This document shows positions 23,912 through 32,235 of a stretch of DNA of 64,000 nt, piece after piece. The notes below the pieces were generated by a model. That model saw only the letters and a list, made by a program, of their open reading frames with translations. It did not search any database and was not told the origin of the DNA. The translations under genes were made by a program, and so were the position numbers. Where the stretch lies: contig NZ_CAKLBX010000001.1 of the NCBI RefSeq assembly GCF_920987055.1, forward strand, positions 2,218,501 to 2,282,500, written 5' to 3'. This stretch comes from Novosphingobium sp. CECT 9465 (lineage in GTDB: Bacteria; Pseudomonadota; Alphaproteobacteria; Sphingomonadales; Sphingomonadaceae). The stretch's first letter is position 1; each line of letters begins with the position of its first letter.

Positions 23912-24027
23912 CGCAGCATGCCCTCCTCCGCCCGCCCGTGGACACGGTAGGTGGATAAGGCTGTAATATCGTCATGTGCCCGTCACATAGGCGCGACAGA
24001 AAGCCTCTGTAGTCAGGGGCGTTTTAC

Positions 24028-24702
24028 ATGCGGCATATCGACATATTGTTGACGGAGGAATTGTCCGGCGGGCGCGAGGCGTTCATGCATTCGGACTTGC
24101 GCGTGGTGTTCCACCGCTGGAAACCCGATGCGCCCCTGCCGCTGATGGAGGGCCAGCCATGGGCATTCATCGACTGGGTCCTGCCCGCCATGTCGGGGCT
24201 AGAACTGTGCCGCCGGTTTCGCGCCGTGGACGGGCTTGGCCAGAGCGCGCACATCACGATGATCCTTGAAGATGACGATGCCGAAGCCAAACGGCGGGCG
24301 TTGCGCGCGGGCGCAGACGATTACATCATGGGTCCGATTGATCGGCCCGCCCTCCTTGACCGCGTTTTGTCGGTGCAATTGCCCGAACACGACGCGCCTG
24401 CCCGTACGCTGAAACTGGGCGACCTGACGCTGGATCTTGCGGCATTGCAGGCGCGGTGGCGTGAAAAGGCGCTGATCCTGATGCCCAACGAGCTGCGCCT
24501 GTTGCGCTACCTGATGGAACAGCCCGGCCACGTCTTTTCGCGCCAGCAATTGATCTCTGCACTGGGCAAGCACGACCAGCCGATTGACGAACGCACGGTG
24601 GATGCCTGGGTCAGCCGCCTGCGCCGCGCCCTGCGCGATGTGGGCGCGGGTTCGCCGCTGCGCACGGTACGCTCGCTGGGGTATGTGCTGGACCGGCCCT
24701 GA
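24028..24702 (+). CDS. OmpR-type response regulator with an atypical receiver
   Basis: 224 residues: receiver (about 1-115) and C-terminal winged helix (about 130-222; LMPNELRLLRYLMEQPGHVFSRQQLI, DAWVSRLRRAL, TVRSLGYVL). The phospho-acceptor Asp49 (FIDWVLPAMSG) is present. However, the usual T/S (after strand 4) and the usual Lys of KPF are missing: the sequence reads MILEDDD and DYIMGPID, and the acidic pair near the N-terminus is replaced by TEE. It may work with weak or no phosphorylation. No histidine kinase gene adjoins it. Confidence 0.85.
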   Translation: MRHIDILLTEELSGGREAFMHSDLRVVFHRWKPDAPLPLMEGQPWAFIDWVLPAMSGLELCRRFRAVDGLGQSAHITMILEDDDAEAKRRALRAGADDYIMGPIDRPALLDRVLSVQLPEHDAPARTLKLGDLTLDLAALQARWREKALILMPNELRLLRYLMEQPGHVFSRQQLISALGKHDQPIDERTVDAWVSRLRRALRDVGAGSPLRTVRSLGYVLDRP

Positions 24703-24705
24703 GTT

Positions 24706-25194
24706 TCACGCCCGATCGGCAAGGAATTCATCGAGTTGCGCCAGCGTCTCGGTCATGCCTTCACATGCGCCCGAAGCCAGTTCATCCTCGAAAGCCTGCA
24801 CAGTGGGAAACAGATTGGCGATCGTGACAACGGTGCGCCCACCGGATTCCGTGAAGGTTACCGTAGTGACCGGCCCTTCCCCGTTTTCCTCATTGGTCCA
24901 GACCATGCGCTTGCCCGGCACGACTTCCAGATACCTGCCGAAAAAGGCCATGGGCAGGTCCGATGCAGGGTGCCCGATCTCAAGGCGGTAGCTGCCCCCC
25001 GTCCGCACGTCCATTTCGCACGATACGATGGTCATGCCGAAGGATTTGGGCGTCCACCACTGCCGGAACAGTTCGGGCTGTGACCATGCTTCGAATACGA
25101 TGGCCGCAGGTGCATCGAAACCGCGCGTGATCACGAGTTCGCGATCCGAAGCGTGGCTGATGGATGTGGCGTTCTTGTCAGCGTCGGGGTTCAT
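24706..25194 (-). CDS. SRPBCC / AHSA1-domain protein
   Basis: 162 residues of the START/Bet v1-like AHSA1 family: RGFDAPAAIVFEAWSQPELFRQWW, GGSYRLEIG, TTVTFTESGGRTVV and the C-terminal helix MTETLAQLDEFLA. Such proteins bind small hydrophobic ligands. It follows an ArsR regulator, whose reading frame overlaps it by 17 bp. This ArsR+SRPBCC pairing is common and usually acts as one unit; the ligand is unknown. Confidence 0.85.
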   Translation of the reverse strand: MNPDADKNATSISHASDRELVITRGFDAPAAIVFEAWSQPELFRQWWTPKSFGMTIVSCEMDVRTGGSYRLEIGHPASDLPMAFFGRYLEVVPGKRMVWTNEENGEGPVTTVTFTESGGRTVVTIANLFPTVQAFEDELASGACEGMTETLAQLDEFLADRA

Positions 25195-25537
25195 CGATCT
25201 TTTCCTTGCGCTTGAGTTCCTTGATCACCGAGTCCAGCGCATCGAAGCGCGCGTCCCACAACTGACGGTAACAGTCCAACCAGGCTGCTTCCTCATCGAG
25301 CCGATGCCGTCCAAGGCGGCATTTGCGAACGCGACCGACCTTTTCCGTAGTGATGAGACCGGCCTGCTCCAGCACGTTGACATGCTTCTTCATGCCCGTC
25401 AGCGTCATGTGGAATTTGTCGGCCAGGTCCGTGATGGATGCGTCGCGATTGCCGAGATACTGCACGATGCCCCGGCGCGTTGCATCCGACAGCGCAGCAA
25501 AGGAAGCATCAAGGCGTTCGGATGAATACTGAACCAT
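25178..25537 (-). CDS. ArsR-family winged-helix regulator
   Basis: 119 residues with the ArsR HTH (LDASFAALSDATRRGIVQYL, SITDLADKFHMTLTGMKKHVNVLEQAGLI). No metal-binding ELCVCDL-type cysteines are present, so it is not a classic metal sensor. Likely auto-regulates the pair with the SRPBCC gene downstream. A TATATGGTTC stretch upstream may hold the promoter. Confidence 0.88.
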   Translation of the reverse strand: MVQYSSERLDASFAALSDATRRGIVQYLGNRDASITDLADKFHMTLTGMKKHVNVLEQAGLITTEKVGRVRKCRLGRHRLDEEAAWLDCYRQLWDARFDALDSVIKELKRKEKIDEPRR

Positions 25538-25605
25538 ATAGTTCAGTGTTTGGCATGAAGCGGGCCATGGCGCAACGGGAAATCTCTGACGGTCATCCGC
25601 ATGGA

Positions 25606-25638
25606 CAAAAAAGAGGCGGCCCGGTGAAAGGCCGCCTC
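25606..25638 (-). terminator. Rho-independent terminator of the TonB-receptor gene
   Basis: Perfect 9-bp stem GAGGCGGCC/GGCCGCCTC with an 8-base loop, followed on the minus strand by a run of T (plus-strand AAAAAA at 25606-25612). It lies 27 bp past the receptor stop. Confidence 0.85.
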
Positions 25639-25664
25639 CAGAGGGGTGGTTCGTCTGGGAAAAA

Positions 25665-28346
25665 TCAGAACTTGAGCGAGGCTGACAGCGAGATGGTGCG
25701 ACCCACGTCGAAGGTGTTCACCTCCACGCGCTTGTCGCCCAACTGTTGGTATTCGATGTTCTTCCGGCCAGTCAGGTTGCGAGCTTCGAACTTGAGTTCA
25801 AGCTCGTTCTTGAACAACTGGAAGCCCTGCCGGGCAACGAAATCGATCCGCAGGCCGGGGTCCTGGAAGACGTCTGGCTGGCCTGTGTTCAGCAAGCCGC
25901 GGCTGAATACGCGTTTGCTGGCATAGCTGAACAGCAAGGTCTGCTGCGACAGACCGTCAGTGTCTTCGAGGCCGAACTGCACGTTGGCGATGTGTTCGGA
26001 CTGGCCGGTAAGCGGCGCGCCATCGCGGAAAAAGTCAAGCGCGCGAGTGCCCGCACCCAGGAAGAACGAGGACGTATCGCCTTCCTTCACGATCAATTTG
26101 GACTTTGTGTACGTATAGTTGACGTTCAGCGCGATGCGCCGCGCCTCCCACATGCCGCCCCAATTGCTTAGATCGAAGTACTTCTGCAGTTCCAGTTCGG
26201 CACCATAAAGGTCTGCCTTGGGGGCATTGGCAAAACTGGTGATGAAGTTGTCCGATTCCACGGTCACCAGCGATTCGATCGGCTTCTTCAGGCGCTTGTA
26301 GAAGCCTGACACCGAAAGTCGCTGATCGCGTGCAAAATACCATTCGAAGCGCGTTTCGGCGTTGGTCAGCGTACTGTCTTCAAGATTGGGATTGCCGCGA
26401 TAGAGGCGGTTGGATTCCGGGTCGAAGTAGAATTGATAGATCAGTTCGCGGAACTGCGGGCGCGCGATGGTCTTCGATGCGTTGAAGCGCATCTGCATGT
26501 CATCGCGCATCTGCCAGGTCAGTGTCGCTGCGGGCAGCCAATAGCCATTATTGATGCGCGTTCCGCCACCGACAACCGGAGCATCATTGAACACCTGCGT
26601 CGGCAGGACCGCCATCTTGCCATTTTCGTAGCGAACACCTGCATCAAGCTGCAGATCGTCGGTCAACTGCGCATCGATCTTGGCAAAAGCAGCGTGATTG
26701 CGCAACGTCGCCAGGAATGCCGGAAAGCCTTCATTGGTATCGATCAACTGCACGTTGAACGCTTCGATCACCGCGTGGCTGAGCAGATAATCCGGGCGGA
26801 AGGTGTTGACGCCATCGGGCAGGTCTACCGCGCGGAACTGAAAATCCCGGCGCGAACTGGTACGGCGGAAATCGGCATAGGCATAGCCGACCGTGGCCGT
26901 CACGCTGGGGATGACCTTGTAGGAAACGTCGATCCCGCCCGACCACAGGTCTTCGTTCAGATCCGAAAAGCTGAGCGTGGCGCGGCCTGCGTTGCCATCG
27001 AGATTGTTGACGAACAAATCGCCCAGCGGATCGGAATCGACGTTGGTGCGAACATATTCAAAGCCGAGTTCATAAGGCGCCTCGCGTTGCGAATTGGCAA
27101 AGCCGCCGCGCAGATCGACCGATACGCCATCAAGCGGCTTGAGTTCGGCAACCAGTTGCGTGTCGATCAGCTGGCGTTCGTACCATGCTGTTTCCTGCTG
27201 CTGGACATCGACCGTGGTCTGGTTGCGCTGGCCCAGACTGATGCGCGTATGCTTCAGCGTGTCGCGAATGTACAGGTTGGTCCAGCGGATCTTGTTACGA
27301 CCGAATTCCAGACCGACGCCAAGCATACCGTTGACGACCACACGGTTGTCGGTGGTCACGCGGCGGAAATCGGATTGCAACTGCGCCAGATCCGAATCAA
27401 CCGAAGTCTGGCTGAGAACGTCGCGCGTGATCCACTTGTTGCTGTAGCCCGCCGTAGCGATCACGCCGAGCGTTGTTTCACCCAGCTCGAAGGACTTGCC
27501 TGCCGACAGCGCAAGGTTGGTGTTGGCCGGCATGTTGGGAATACGCTGAGTCAGGCCGTTGCGGGTATTGACGATGCCCTTGGCGAGTTCGACGTTATCG
27601 ATCGTACCGCCGCTGAGGCGTTCGCCGCTGGCGAAGAACGCCTGCAAGCCGCTGGTCAGATCGCGCTGGCCATTGTCGAACCCGGTCCAGTCCGTGCTCG
27701 AACCGTAATAGGTATAGCCCAGCTGATCGGTAGTTTCACTATCGTAGCTTACACCGCCGCCAACGCTGATGAAAGGTTCGTTTGGCGTCGACTTCGTGGT
27801 GAGGTTGATGACACCGCCGCCGAATTCACCGGGGTAGTTCACCGAATAGGACTTCTGCACCAGCGACGAGGCGATGATGCTGGAGGGGAACAGATCAAGC
27901 GGAACCACGCGCTTGAGCGGTTCGGGGCTTGGCAGCGGAGAGCCGTTCAGCAGGGCGAGCGAATAACGATCACCCAGACCGCGCACATAGACATAACCAT
28001 TGCCGACGACGCTGAGACCGGTGACACGACCGAGCGCACCGGCAATATTGCCTTCACCCGTACGCGCGATTTCAGCACTGCCGAGGATCGAAACGACTTG
28101 CGGCGCGGCGCGCTGGATATTGCGGTCGCGCTGACCTGTGACGACAATTTCGCCGCCCGGAATGGAGATTTCAGGTGCTTCTTCCTGCGGCTGCGCGGCA
28201 TCGGCAGCTTGATCGGCGGTATCGCCAGCCGGTGGCGCATCGGGCGCGGGTGCCGGATCAGCCGCCGGGGCCGCATCCTGCGCATGAGCAAGAGCTGGCG
28301 CAAACAGCGCGGTGGTAAGCAGCAGCGAGGTTGCGAGCCGCAGCAT
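25665..28346 (-). CDS. TonB-dependent outer-membrane receptor
   Basis: Start at 28346: the AAGGA site is 8 bp before this ATG but only 2 bp before another ATG at 28352, so 28346 is favoured (893 residues). Signal peptide MLRLATSLLLTTALFAPALAHA, an acidic Ala/Pro-rich linker, then a TonB box-like region, plug (IVTGQRDRNIQRAAPQVVSIL, VRGLGDRYSLALLNGSPLPSPEP, YPGEFGGGVINLTTKSTP) and a 22-strand barrel ending in LSASLKF with terminal Phe. Substrate not deducible; no iron or vitamin B12 gene is nearby. It is read together with the lipoprotein upstream. Confidence 0.92.
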   Translation of the reverse strand: MLRLATSLLLTTALFAPALAHAQDAAPAADPAPAPDAPPAGDTADQAADAAQPQEEAPEISIPGGEIVVTGQRDRNIQRAAPQVVSILGSAEIARTGEGNIAGALGRVTGLSVVGNGYVYVRGLGDRYSLALLNGSPLPSPEPLKRVVPLDLFPSSIIASSLVQKSYSVNYPGEFGGGVINLTTKSTPNEPFISVGGGVSYDSETTDQLGYTYYGSSTDWTGFDNGQRDLTSGLQAFFASGERLSGGTIDNVELAKGIVNTRNGLTQRIPNMPANTNLALSAGKSFELGETTLGVIATAGYSNKWITRDVLSQTSVDSDLAQLQSDFRRVTTDNRVVVNGMLGVGLEFGRNKIRWTNLYIRDTLKHTRISLGQRNQTTVDVQQQETAWYERQLIDTQLVAELKPLDGVSVDLRGGFANSQREAPYELGFEYVRTNVDSDPLGDLFVNNLDGNAGRATLSFSDLNEDLWSGGIDVSYKVIPSVTATVGYAYADFRRTSSRRDFQFRAVDLPDGVNTFRPDYLLSHAVIEAFNVQLIDTNEGFPAFLATLRNHAAFAKIDAQLTDDLQLDAGVRYENGKMAVLPTQVFNDAPVVGGGTRINNGYWLPAATLTWQMRDDMQMRFNASKTIARPQFRELIYQFYFDPESNRLYRGNPNLEDSTLTNAETRFEWYFARDQRLSVSGFYKRLKKPIESLVTVESDNFITSFANAPKADLYGAELELQKYFDLSNWGGMWEARRIALNVNYTYTKSKLIVKEGDTSSFFLGAGTRALDFFRDGAPLTGQSEHIANVQFGLEDTDGLSQQTLLFSYASKRVFSRGLLNTGQPDVFQDPGLRIDFVARQGFQLFKNELELKFEARNLTGRKNIEYQQLGDKRVEVNTFDVGRTISLSASLKF

Positions 28347-28389
28347 GGTCATGTTCCTTGTCCCCCCTGGGGAAATGTATTTTCGTTTA

Positions 28390-28436
28390 TCGCGAGAAAG
28401 GGGGCAGCCGATCTCGGCCACCCCCCTGTCTCGCGA
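28390..28436 (-). other. Intergenic stem-loop between the lipoprotein and TonB-receptor genes
   Basis: Perfect outer stem TCGCGAGA / TCTCGCGA (28390-28397 and 28429-28436) plus an inner GGGGG/CCCCC pairing. It sits 12 bp after the lipoprotein stop and 44 bp before the receptor start. No T-run follows, so a role in mRNA 3'-end protection or partial attenuation is more likely than full termination. Confidence 0.6.
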
Positions 28437-28447
28437 AAGGCGGCCGA

Positions 28448-30013
28448 TCAGGTGATGGGCAGCAGTGTGCACGACGTGCTGGTAGCGCCGAAGTTGGCGG
28501 CACCGCTGTTGCAGGTCCAGCCGGCATACCAGGTGTCGGTGCTGTCCTTGACCGCGCCGATATAGGTCGTGGCGGTGAAGAACGATGACAGCGTGGTAAG
28601 GTCGAACCCGGCGATACCGTTTTCGTTCGCACCGTTGACATAGCCGGTCAGGGTCGAGGTAAGACCGGCGTTGTTGCCGTTCGCACCCGAACCGAAGAAC
28701 CCGGCAACCTGCGCAGCGGTATAAGCGCCCGTGCCGACGAAACGATCATCGCCAGTGCCTGAGCAGGTCATCGCGACAGCACGCGCGGTGAGCGTTGCCG
28801 AATTGGCGCCGCCCGAACCGTTCATGCGGATGCACTGGTTGGCCGGTGTATTGACGATGCCGTTTGCCAGCGTGATGTCCGAGTTGCCACGGAAGAACAG
28901 CGCGGCCTGGCCATTCGATTCGTTGTTGCTGCTGGTCGCCGTCTGGATCGCGGTGAAGTTTGCGATGATCGACTTCTGACGCGGCGTGTTGCTTTCGTTG
29001 CCGTTGCTGTCGAGTTCCATCAGCGCATCACCCTGACCCGCCCGCTGGAGCAGCAACACATACTGGAGGTTGGCCTGAACGCCGGTGTCCATGTCGAGGC
29101 TGTCATCGTCGGCGCCAACCGCGACGTAGTGCTTCATGTTGACGGTGCCGCCGAAGAATTCAGCGCCATCGTCCGAGCTGTTATACGACTGGATGTAATC
29201 AAGCTGCGTACCCGAACCGACGCCTTCCAGCGTCAGGGCCTGAAGTTCGCTGCCCGCACCAAGCACGAAGCCCGAATAGCGGATCTGCACGTACTTCATC
29301 GTGCCGCTGTTATCAGCGCTGTTCGCACCACCGAAGCGGGCCGGATCCGACGAACCTTCGGTTTCGCGCTCGCAGGTGCTGGCAGTGCCGCCCGAAGCAA
29401 CCGCAGTGCCGGGAACAGTACAATCGGTGATCGGCGCGCGGCCCATCAGCACGACGCCGCCCCACTGGCCCTGCGACGTTTCACCGTTGAGACCAAGGAC
29501 GTTGTCGCGGCTGGTGAAGATGATTGGTGCGGTGGCGGTGCCAGTCGCATTGATGCGGTTGCCGCGGTTCACAGCGAGCCACGAGGTGCCCGTGTTTCCG
29601 AAAAGGATGACACCCGGTTCGATGGTCAGCGTAACGCCGGTGCTGGTGCTGTTGAACCCGGCATCAGTACCAACATCCACACGGCCATTCATTGAATAAA
29701 GAAGGCCTGCGATCTTCGGAAGAGTGGTCGAAGCAGTAATACGCGAAGGCAGCGTACAAACGCGCCATGATCCTTGCGATGAAGTGACCGTGCCGGCATC
29801 CGTCAATCCCGTCGGATCCGCGATCGTCGGGCAGCCTGCGGCGGCCGTGACGGTGGGTGCCGCAGTGGCGGTAGGCGTCGGCGTAGGCGCTGGCGTAGGC
29901 TGATTGATAACAACATTGCCGCCAGTGCCGGGCGAGGCAATGTCGGTCGGGCCGCAGCCGGCGAGCGCGATGGCGCTGCAGCCAACCAGGAACAGGCCGT
30001 GGAAATTCTTCAC
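28448..30013 (-). CDS. Large surface lipoprotein partnered with the TonB receptor
   Basis: 521 residues. Signal peptide with lipobox LAGC (cysteine 20), then a Pro/Thr/Ala linker (repeated PTPTP-like) and a body rich in short beta repeats (TLTIEPGVILFGNTGTSWLAVNRG, GQWGGVVLMGRAPI, GTMKYVQIRYSGF, SDDGAEFFGGTVNMKHYVAVGADDDS) that resembles a right-handed beta-helix. Such lipoproteins commonly sit beside TonB receptors in Caulobacter and sphingomonads; the ligand is unknown. It precedes the receptor gene in the same orientation with a 101-bp gap. Confidence 0.75.
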   Translation of the reverse strand: MKNFHGLFLVGCSAIALAGCGPTDIASPGTGGNVVINQPTPAPTPTPTATAAPTVTAAAGCPTIADPTGLTDAGTVTSSQGSWRVCTLPSRITASTTLPKIAGLLYSMNGRVDVGTDAGFNSTSTGVTLTIEPGVILFGNTGTSWLAVNRGNRINATGTATAPIIFTSRDNVLGLNGETSQGQWGGVVLMGRAPITDCTVPGTAVASGGTASTCERETEGSSDPARFGGANSADNSGTMKYVQIRYSGFVLGAGSELQALTLEGVGSGTQLDYIQSYNSSDDGAEFFGGTVNMKHYVAVGADDDSLDMDTGVQANLQYVLLLQRAGQGDALMELDSNGNESNTPRQKSIIANFTAIQTATSSNNESNGQAALFFRGNSDITLANGIVNTPANQCIRMNGSGGANSATLTARAVAMTCSGTGDDRFVGTGAYTAAQVAGFFGSGANGNNAGLTSTLTGYVNGANENGIAGFDLTTLSSFFTATTYIGAVKDSTDTWYAGWTCNSGAANFGATSTSCTLLPIT

Positions 30014-30081
30014 GTGGTATCCCCCATGGATAGCGGCAGAAGCGATTCCTGCCGTCGCGAGGGGTGATCTAGGAGCCTAAA

Positions 30082-30152
30082 GTGACAGCCTGTTTGCGGT
30101 TTCGTGACAGACATATTTCACATGGCATGACTTCAAATTGACAAATTTGACA
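30082..30152. promoter_or_regulatory. Repeated TGACA/TGTCA motifs between divergent genes (Pho-box-like candidate)
   Basis: GTGACAG occurs at 30082-30088 and 30104-30110, exactly 22 bp apart, i.e. CTGTCAC twice on the minus strand; TTGACA follows at 30138-30143 and 30147-30152, and GTGACAA at about 30192. PhoB boxes use CTGTCAT units at 11-bp spacing, so two units two turns apart fit only partly; the middle unit is not matched. Located upstream of the lipoprotein/receptor genes (minus) and the small TPR protein (plus). Confidence 0.4.
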
Positions 30153-30275
30153 ACATCGACGGAAAGCTGCGGGAATGATGATTGCAGTTTTGTGACAATG
30201 TTTCATTTTCATTGCACTTGGACGAGAATCGCATAGCTTCTGTTTCAGACAACGAGATCGAAACGGAGAGCCGCC

Positions 30276-30650
30276 ATGAGCACCACCCTGTTCCTCGCCG
30301 CCGCGCTGATGGCGCAAGCCCCTGTCACCCTGACAGTTCCCGCACCGTCAGTCCCTGCAACAGATGTCGGCTATCATGAACTGGTGGCAGGCAGGCCCGA
30401 AGCGGCCATCGCCCGGATCGAGCGTAATGGCTTGGCCCGTGCAGGCGATCCGCTGGCGCTGATCAACCTTGGCACCGCCTACAAGATGCTGGGCCGCAAG
30501 GACGAAGCCGCGCGCCTCTATCGCGCCGCTGCCAGCAGCGACGATCGCTTCGACGTGGAACTGGCCGACGGCCGCTGGATCGATTCACGCCGCGCCGCCA
30601 ACATCGCCATCGCGCGCATCGGCAGCGACGAGATGCTTGCGCTGAAATAA
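30276..30650 (+). CDS. Small exported TPR-like protein
   Basis: 124 residues beginning with a short hydrophobic leader (MSTTLFLAAALMAQA). The centre fits a single tetratricopeptide-like helix pair (PLALINLGTAYKMLGRKDEAARLYRAAASSDD), and the C-terminus reads RRAANIAIARIG. ATG preceded by GAGAGCCGCC. Divergent from the lipoprotein/receptor pair, and likely co-regulated with it. Function unknown; other sphingomonads place similar proteins beside such receptors (recollection, not checked). Confidence 0.75.
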   Translation: MSTTLFLAAALMAQAPVTLTVPAPSVPATDVGYHELVAGRPEAAIARIERNGLARAGDPLALINLGTAYKMLGRKDEAARLYRAAASSDDRFDVELADGRWIDSRRAANIAIARIGSDEMLALK

Positions 30651-30676
30651 CGGCCCTGCGGGTCGCACCTGACTGA

Positions 30677-30700
30677 CCGGGCGCCATGCAAGGCGCCCGG
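30677..30700. terminator. Hairpin between the TPR gene and a convergent small gene
   Basis: CCGGGCGCC-atgcaa-GGCGCCCGG, perfect 9-bp stem, 26 bp after the TPR-gene stop and 20 bp before the stop of the minus-strand ORF. No T-run; position suits a two-way terminator. Confidence 0.55.
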
Positions 30701-30720
30701 CATGTCACTTCTATTCGCGT

Positions 30721-30927
30721 TCAGTCCCTGGACTTTACCGTTACCCACACATCGACGGGCGTCACCACCTTGCCCGGTGCCGGCTTGCCGATATCGATGC
30801 GTTCAGCCGTGACGAGTTCGCCCGTTTCCAGATTGAAGCTCGCCCATGGCTTCGGCATGCGCCCGAAGGTCATTTTCTGGATTGGCCGTCCGGTGACGGT
30901 ATTCATGATCGTTGCTGTAATGCCCAT
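30721..30927 (-). CDS. Small conserved-looking hypothetical protein
   Basis: 68 residues (MGITATIMNTVTGRPIQKMT, ending in VKSRD). It reads as a compact beta-rich protein with mixed charge (KPWASFNLETGELVTAERID) and not like a shadow frame; the opposite strand has no gene. It is convergent with the TPR gene across a hairpin. I do not recognise the family, and no ribosome site is obvious, so treat it as probable rather than certain. Confidence 0.5.
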   Translation of the reverse strand: MGITATIMNTVTGRPIQKMTFGRMPKPWASFNLETGELVTAERIDIGKPAPGKVVTPVDVWVTVKSRD

Positions 30928-31181
30928 GCATCGCCGCTAGTCGCCAGACGGCAGGTGAGTCCATCCGAGCGCTGGGGATAAGTGGGCCGTCAGCAAATTG
31001 CCCGCAGCACGTATCCTTCTGGCAATTGCTGGCATTGTCGTGCTAGGGGCCGCCCTGCAACCTTGGCAATGACGAAAGCGGGCGCCCCTGGCCCCATTCC
31101 AGTCCTTCAAGATCTTGCGCAACCGGGGTGTTTCGCACCGCCGGCACGACATTCAGATTAAAGGTCTTCGAGTACGGATTG

Positions 31182-31514
31182 ATGGCAGGATACAAGGAAC
31201 CAGGTTTTAACGACAGGATCGCGGCAGCCGCAGCGGCACGCGCCAAGGCGCTCGCCAAATTGCAGGCCAAGCCCGTCCTCGACCCCGCCGCACAGGCAGA
31301 ACTGATCGCCAGGGCGGCTGAGCGCGAAGCGGCACAAGCCGCAAAGCGTGCTGCGGTGCAGGCCGAACGCGAAGCAAAACGCGCGGCCGAACTCGCCCGC
31401 AAGCAGGAACTGGCAGAAGCCGCGCAAGCCGCGATCAAGCCGGAAATGACCGAGGCCGAGCGCAAGGCGGCCCGCGATGCGCGCTATGCCGCGCGCAAGG
31501 CCCGCAAGAAGTAG
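31182..31514 (+). CDS. DUF6481 family protein
   Basis: 110 residues from ATG 31182 (MAGYKEPGFNDRIAAAA). Almost all of it is one charged helix of alternating Ala, Lys, Arg and Glu with ERKAARDARYAARKARKK at the end. The N-terminus is the conserved part of DUF6481. It is probably a nucleic-acid- or ribosome-associated protein, by charge only. An earlier ATG at 31128 is in frame but would not fit the family. Confidence 0.75.
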   Translation: MAGYKEPGFNDRIAAAAAARAKALAKLQAKPVLDPAAQAELIARAAEREAAQAAKRAAVQAEREAKRAAELARKQELAEAAQAAIKPEMTEAERKAARDARYAARKARKK

Positions 31515-31600
31515 TACGGGACATAGAGCTTTCAGACCCGCTGCCCGGGCACGATTGGATCGGCACGGCGCATATTCCCAACGGTGTTGAAATACGCCTG

Positions 31601-32224
31601 ATGCAGCGCGGTGATGAATTCACCATCCTGCTTGAACACACCGAGTTGATGGGCACCCGCGCCAGCGGTTCGGAAGAAGCGCTGGCAACGATGACGCACG
31701 AGCGTCTGGGCGCGCGCGATGGTGCCGAATGGCTGATCGGCGGCTATGGCATGGGCTTCACCCTGCGCGCGGCGCTGGGGTGCGTGGCCGACGATGCCTG
31801 CGTGACGATCGTCGAAATCGTACCGGAAATCATCGAGTGGGCGCGCGGGCCGATGCATTCGCTGACCGATGGATGTCTCGACGATCCACGCGTGATGCTG
31901 GTCAACGGCGATGTTGCCGTGCTGATCGATTCGGCGCGCGAGGCATATGATGCGATCCTGCTCGATGTGGACAACGGTCCCGATGGGCTGACACGCGAAG
32001 TCAACGACGAGCTTTACCATCGCGACGGGTTGCAGGCCGCGATGGCCGCCCTGCGCCACGGCGGGATTCTGGCAATCTGGTCAGCCGAACACGACGACGC
32101 CTTTGCCAAGCGGGTGCGCGATGCCGGATTCGACGTGGACGAAGTGGTCGTCCGCGAAGTGGGCACGGGCGCCAAAGGGGATCAGGGCGGGCGTCACATT
32201 ATCTGGTTTGCCCAGAAACCCTGA
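31601..32224 (+). CDS. Spermidine-synthase-like / class I SAM-fold protein (start uncertain)
   Basis: 207 residues from ATG 31601, with the spermidine synthase Rossmann signatures LIGGYGMGFTLRAAL, TIVEIVPEIIEWARGPM and AILLDVDNGP, then GGILAIWSAEHDDAF. It lacks the N-terminal beta domain and the acceptor-binding residues of true polyamine synthases, so a different methyl- or aminopropyl-transfer role is possible. In-frame codons upstream of 31601 (to 31535) read like more of the protein (PGHDWIGTAHIPNGVEIRL) but contain no ATG, GTG or TTG, so the true start is unclear. It follows the DUF6481 gene by 86 bp. Confidence 0.7.
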   Translation: MQRGDEFTILLEHTELMGTRASGSEEALATMTHERLGARDGAEWLIGGYGMGFTLRAALGCVADDACVTIVEIVPEIIEWARGPMHSLTDGCLDDPRVMLVNGDVAVLIDSAREAYDAILLDVDNGPDGLTREVNDELYHRDGLQAAMAALRHGGILAIWSAEHDDAFAKRVRDAGFDVDEVVVREVGTGAKGDQGGRHIIWFAQKP

Positions 32225-32235
32225 TCCGGCCGGTT

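Noticed and set aside
26433..28565. A 710-residue plus-strand open frame opposite the TonB-receptor gene
   Set aside because: The minus strand has a clear signal peptide, plug and barrel; the plus frame has no recognisable features.
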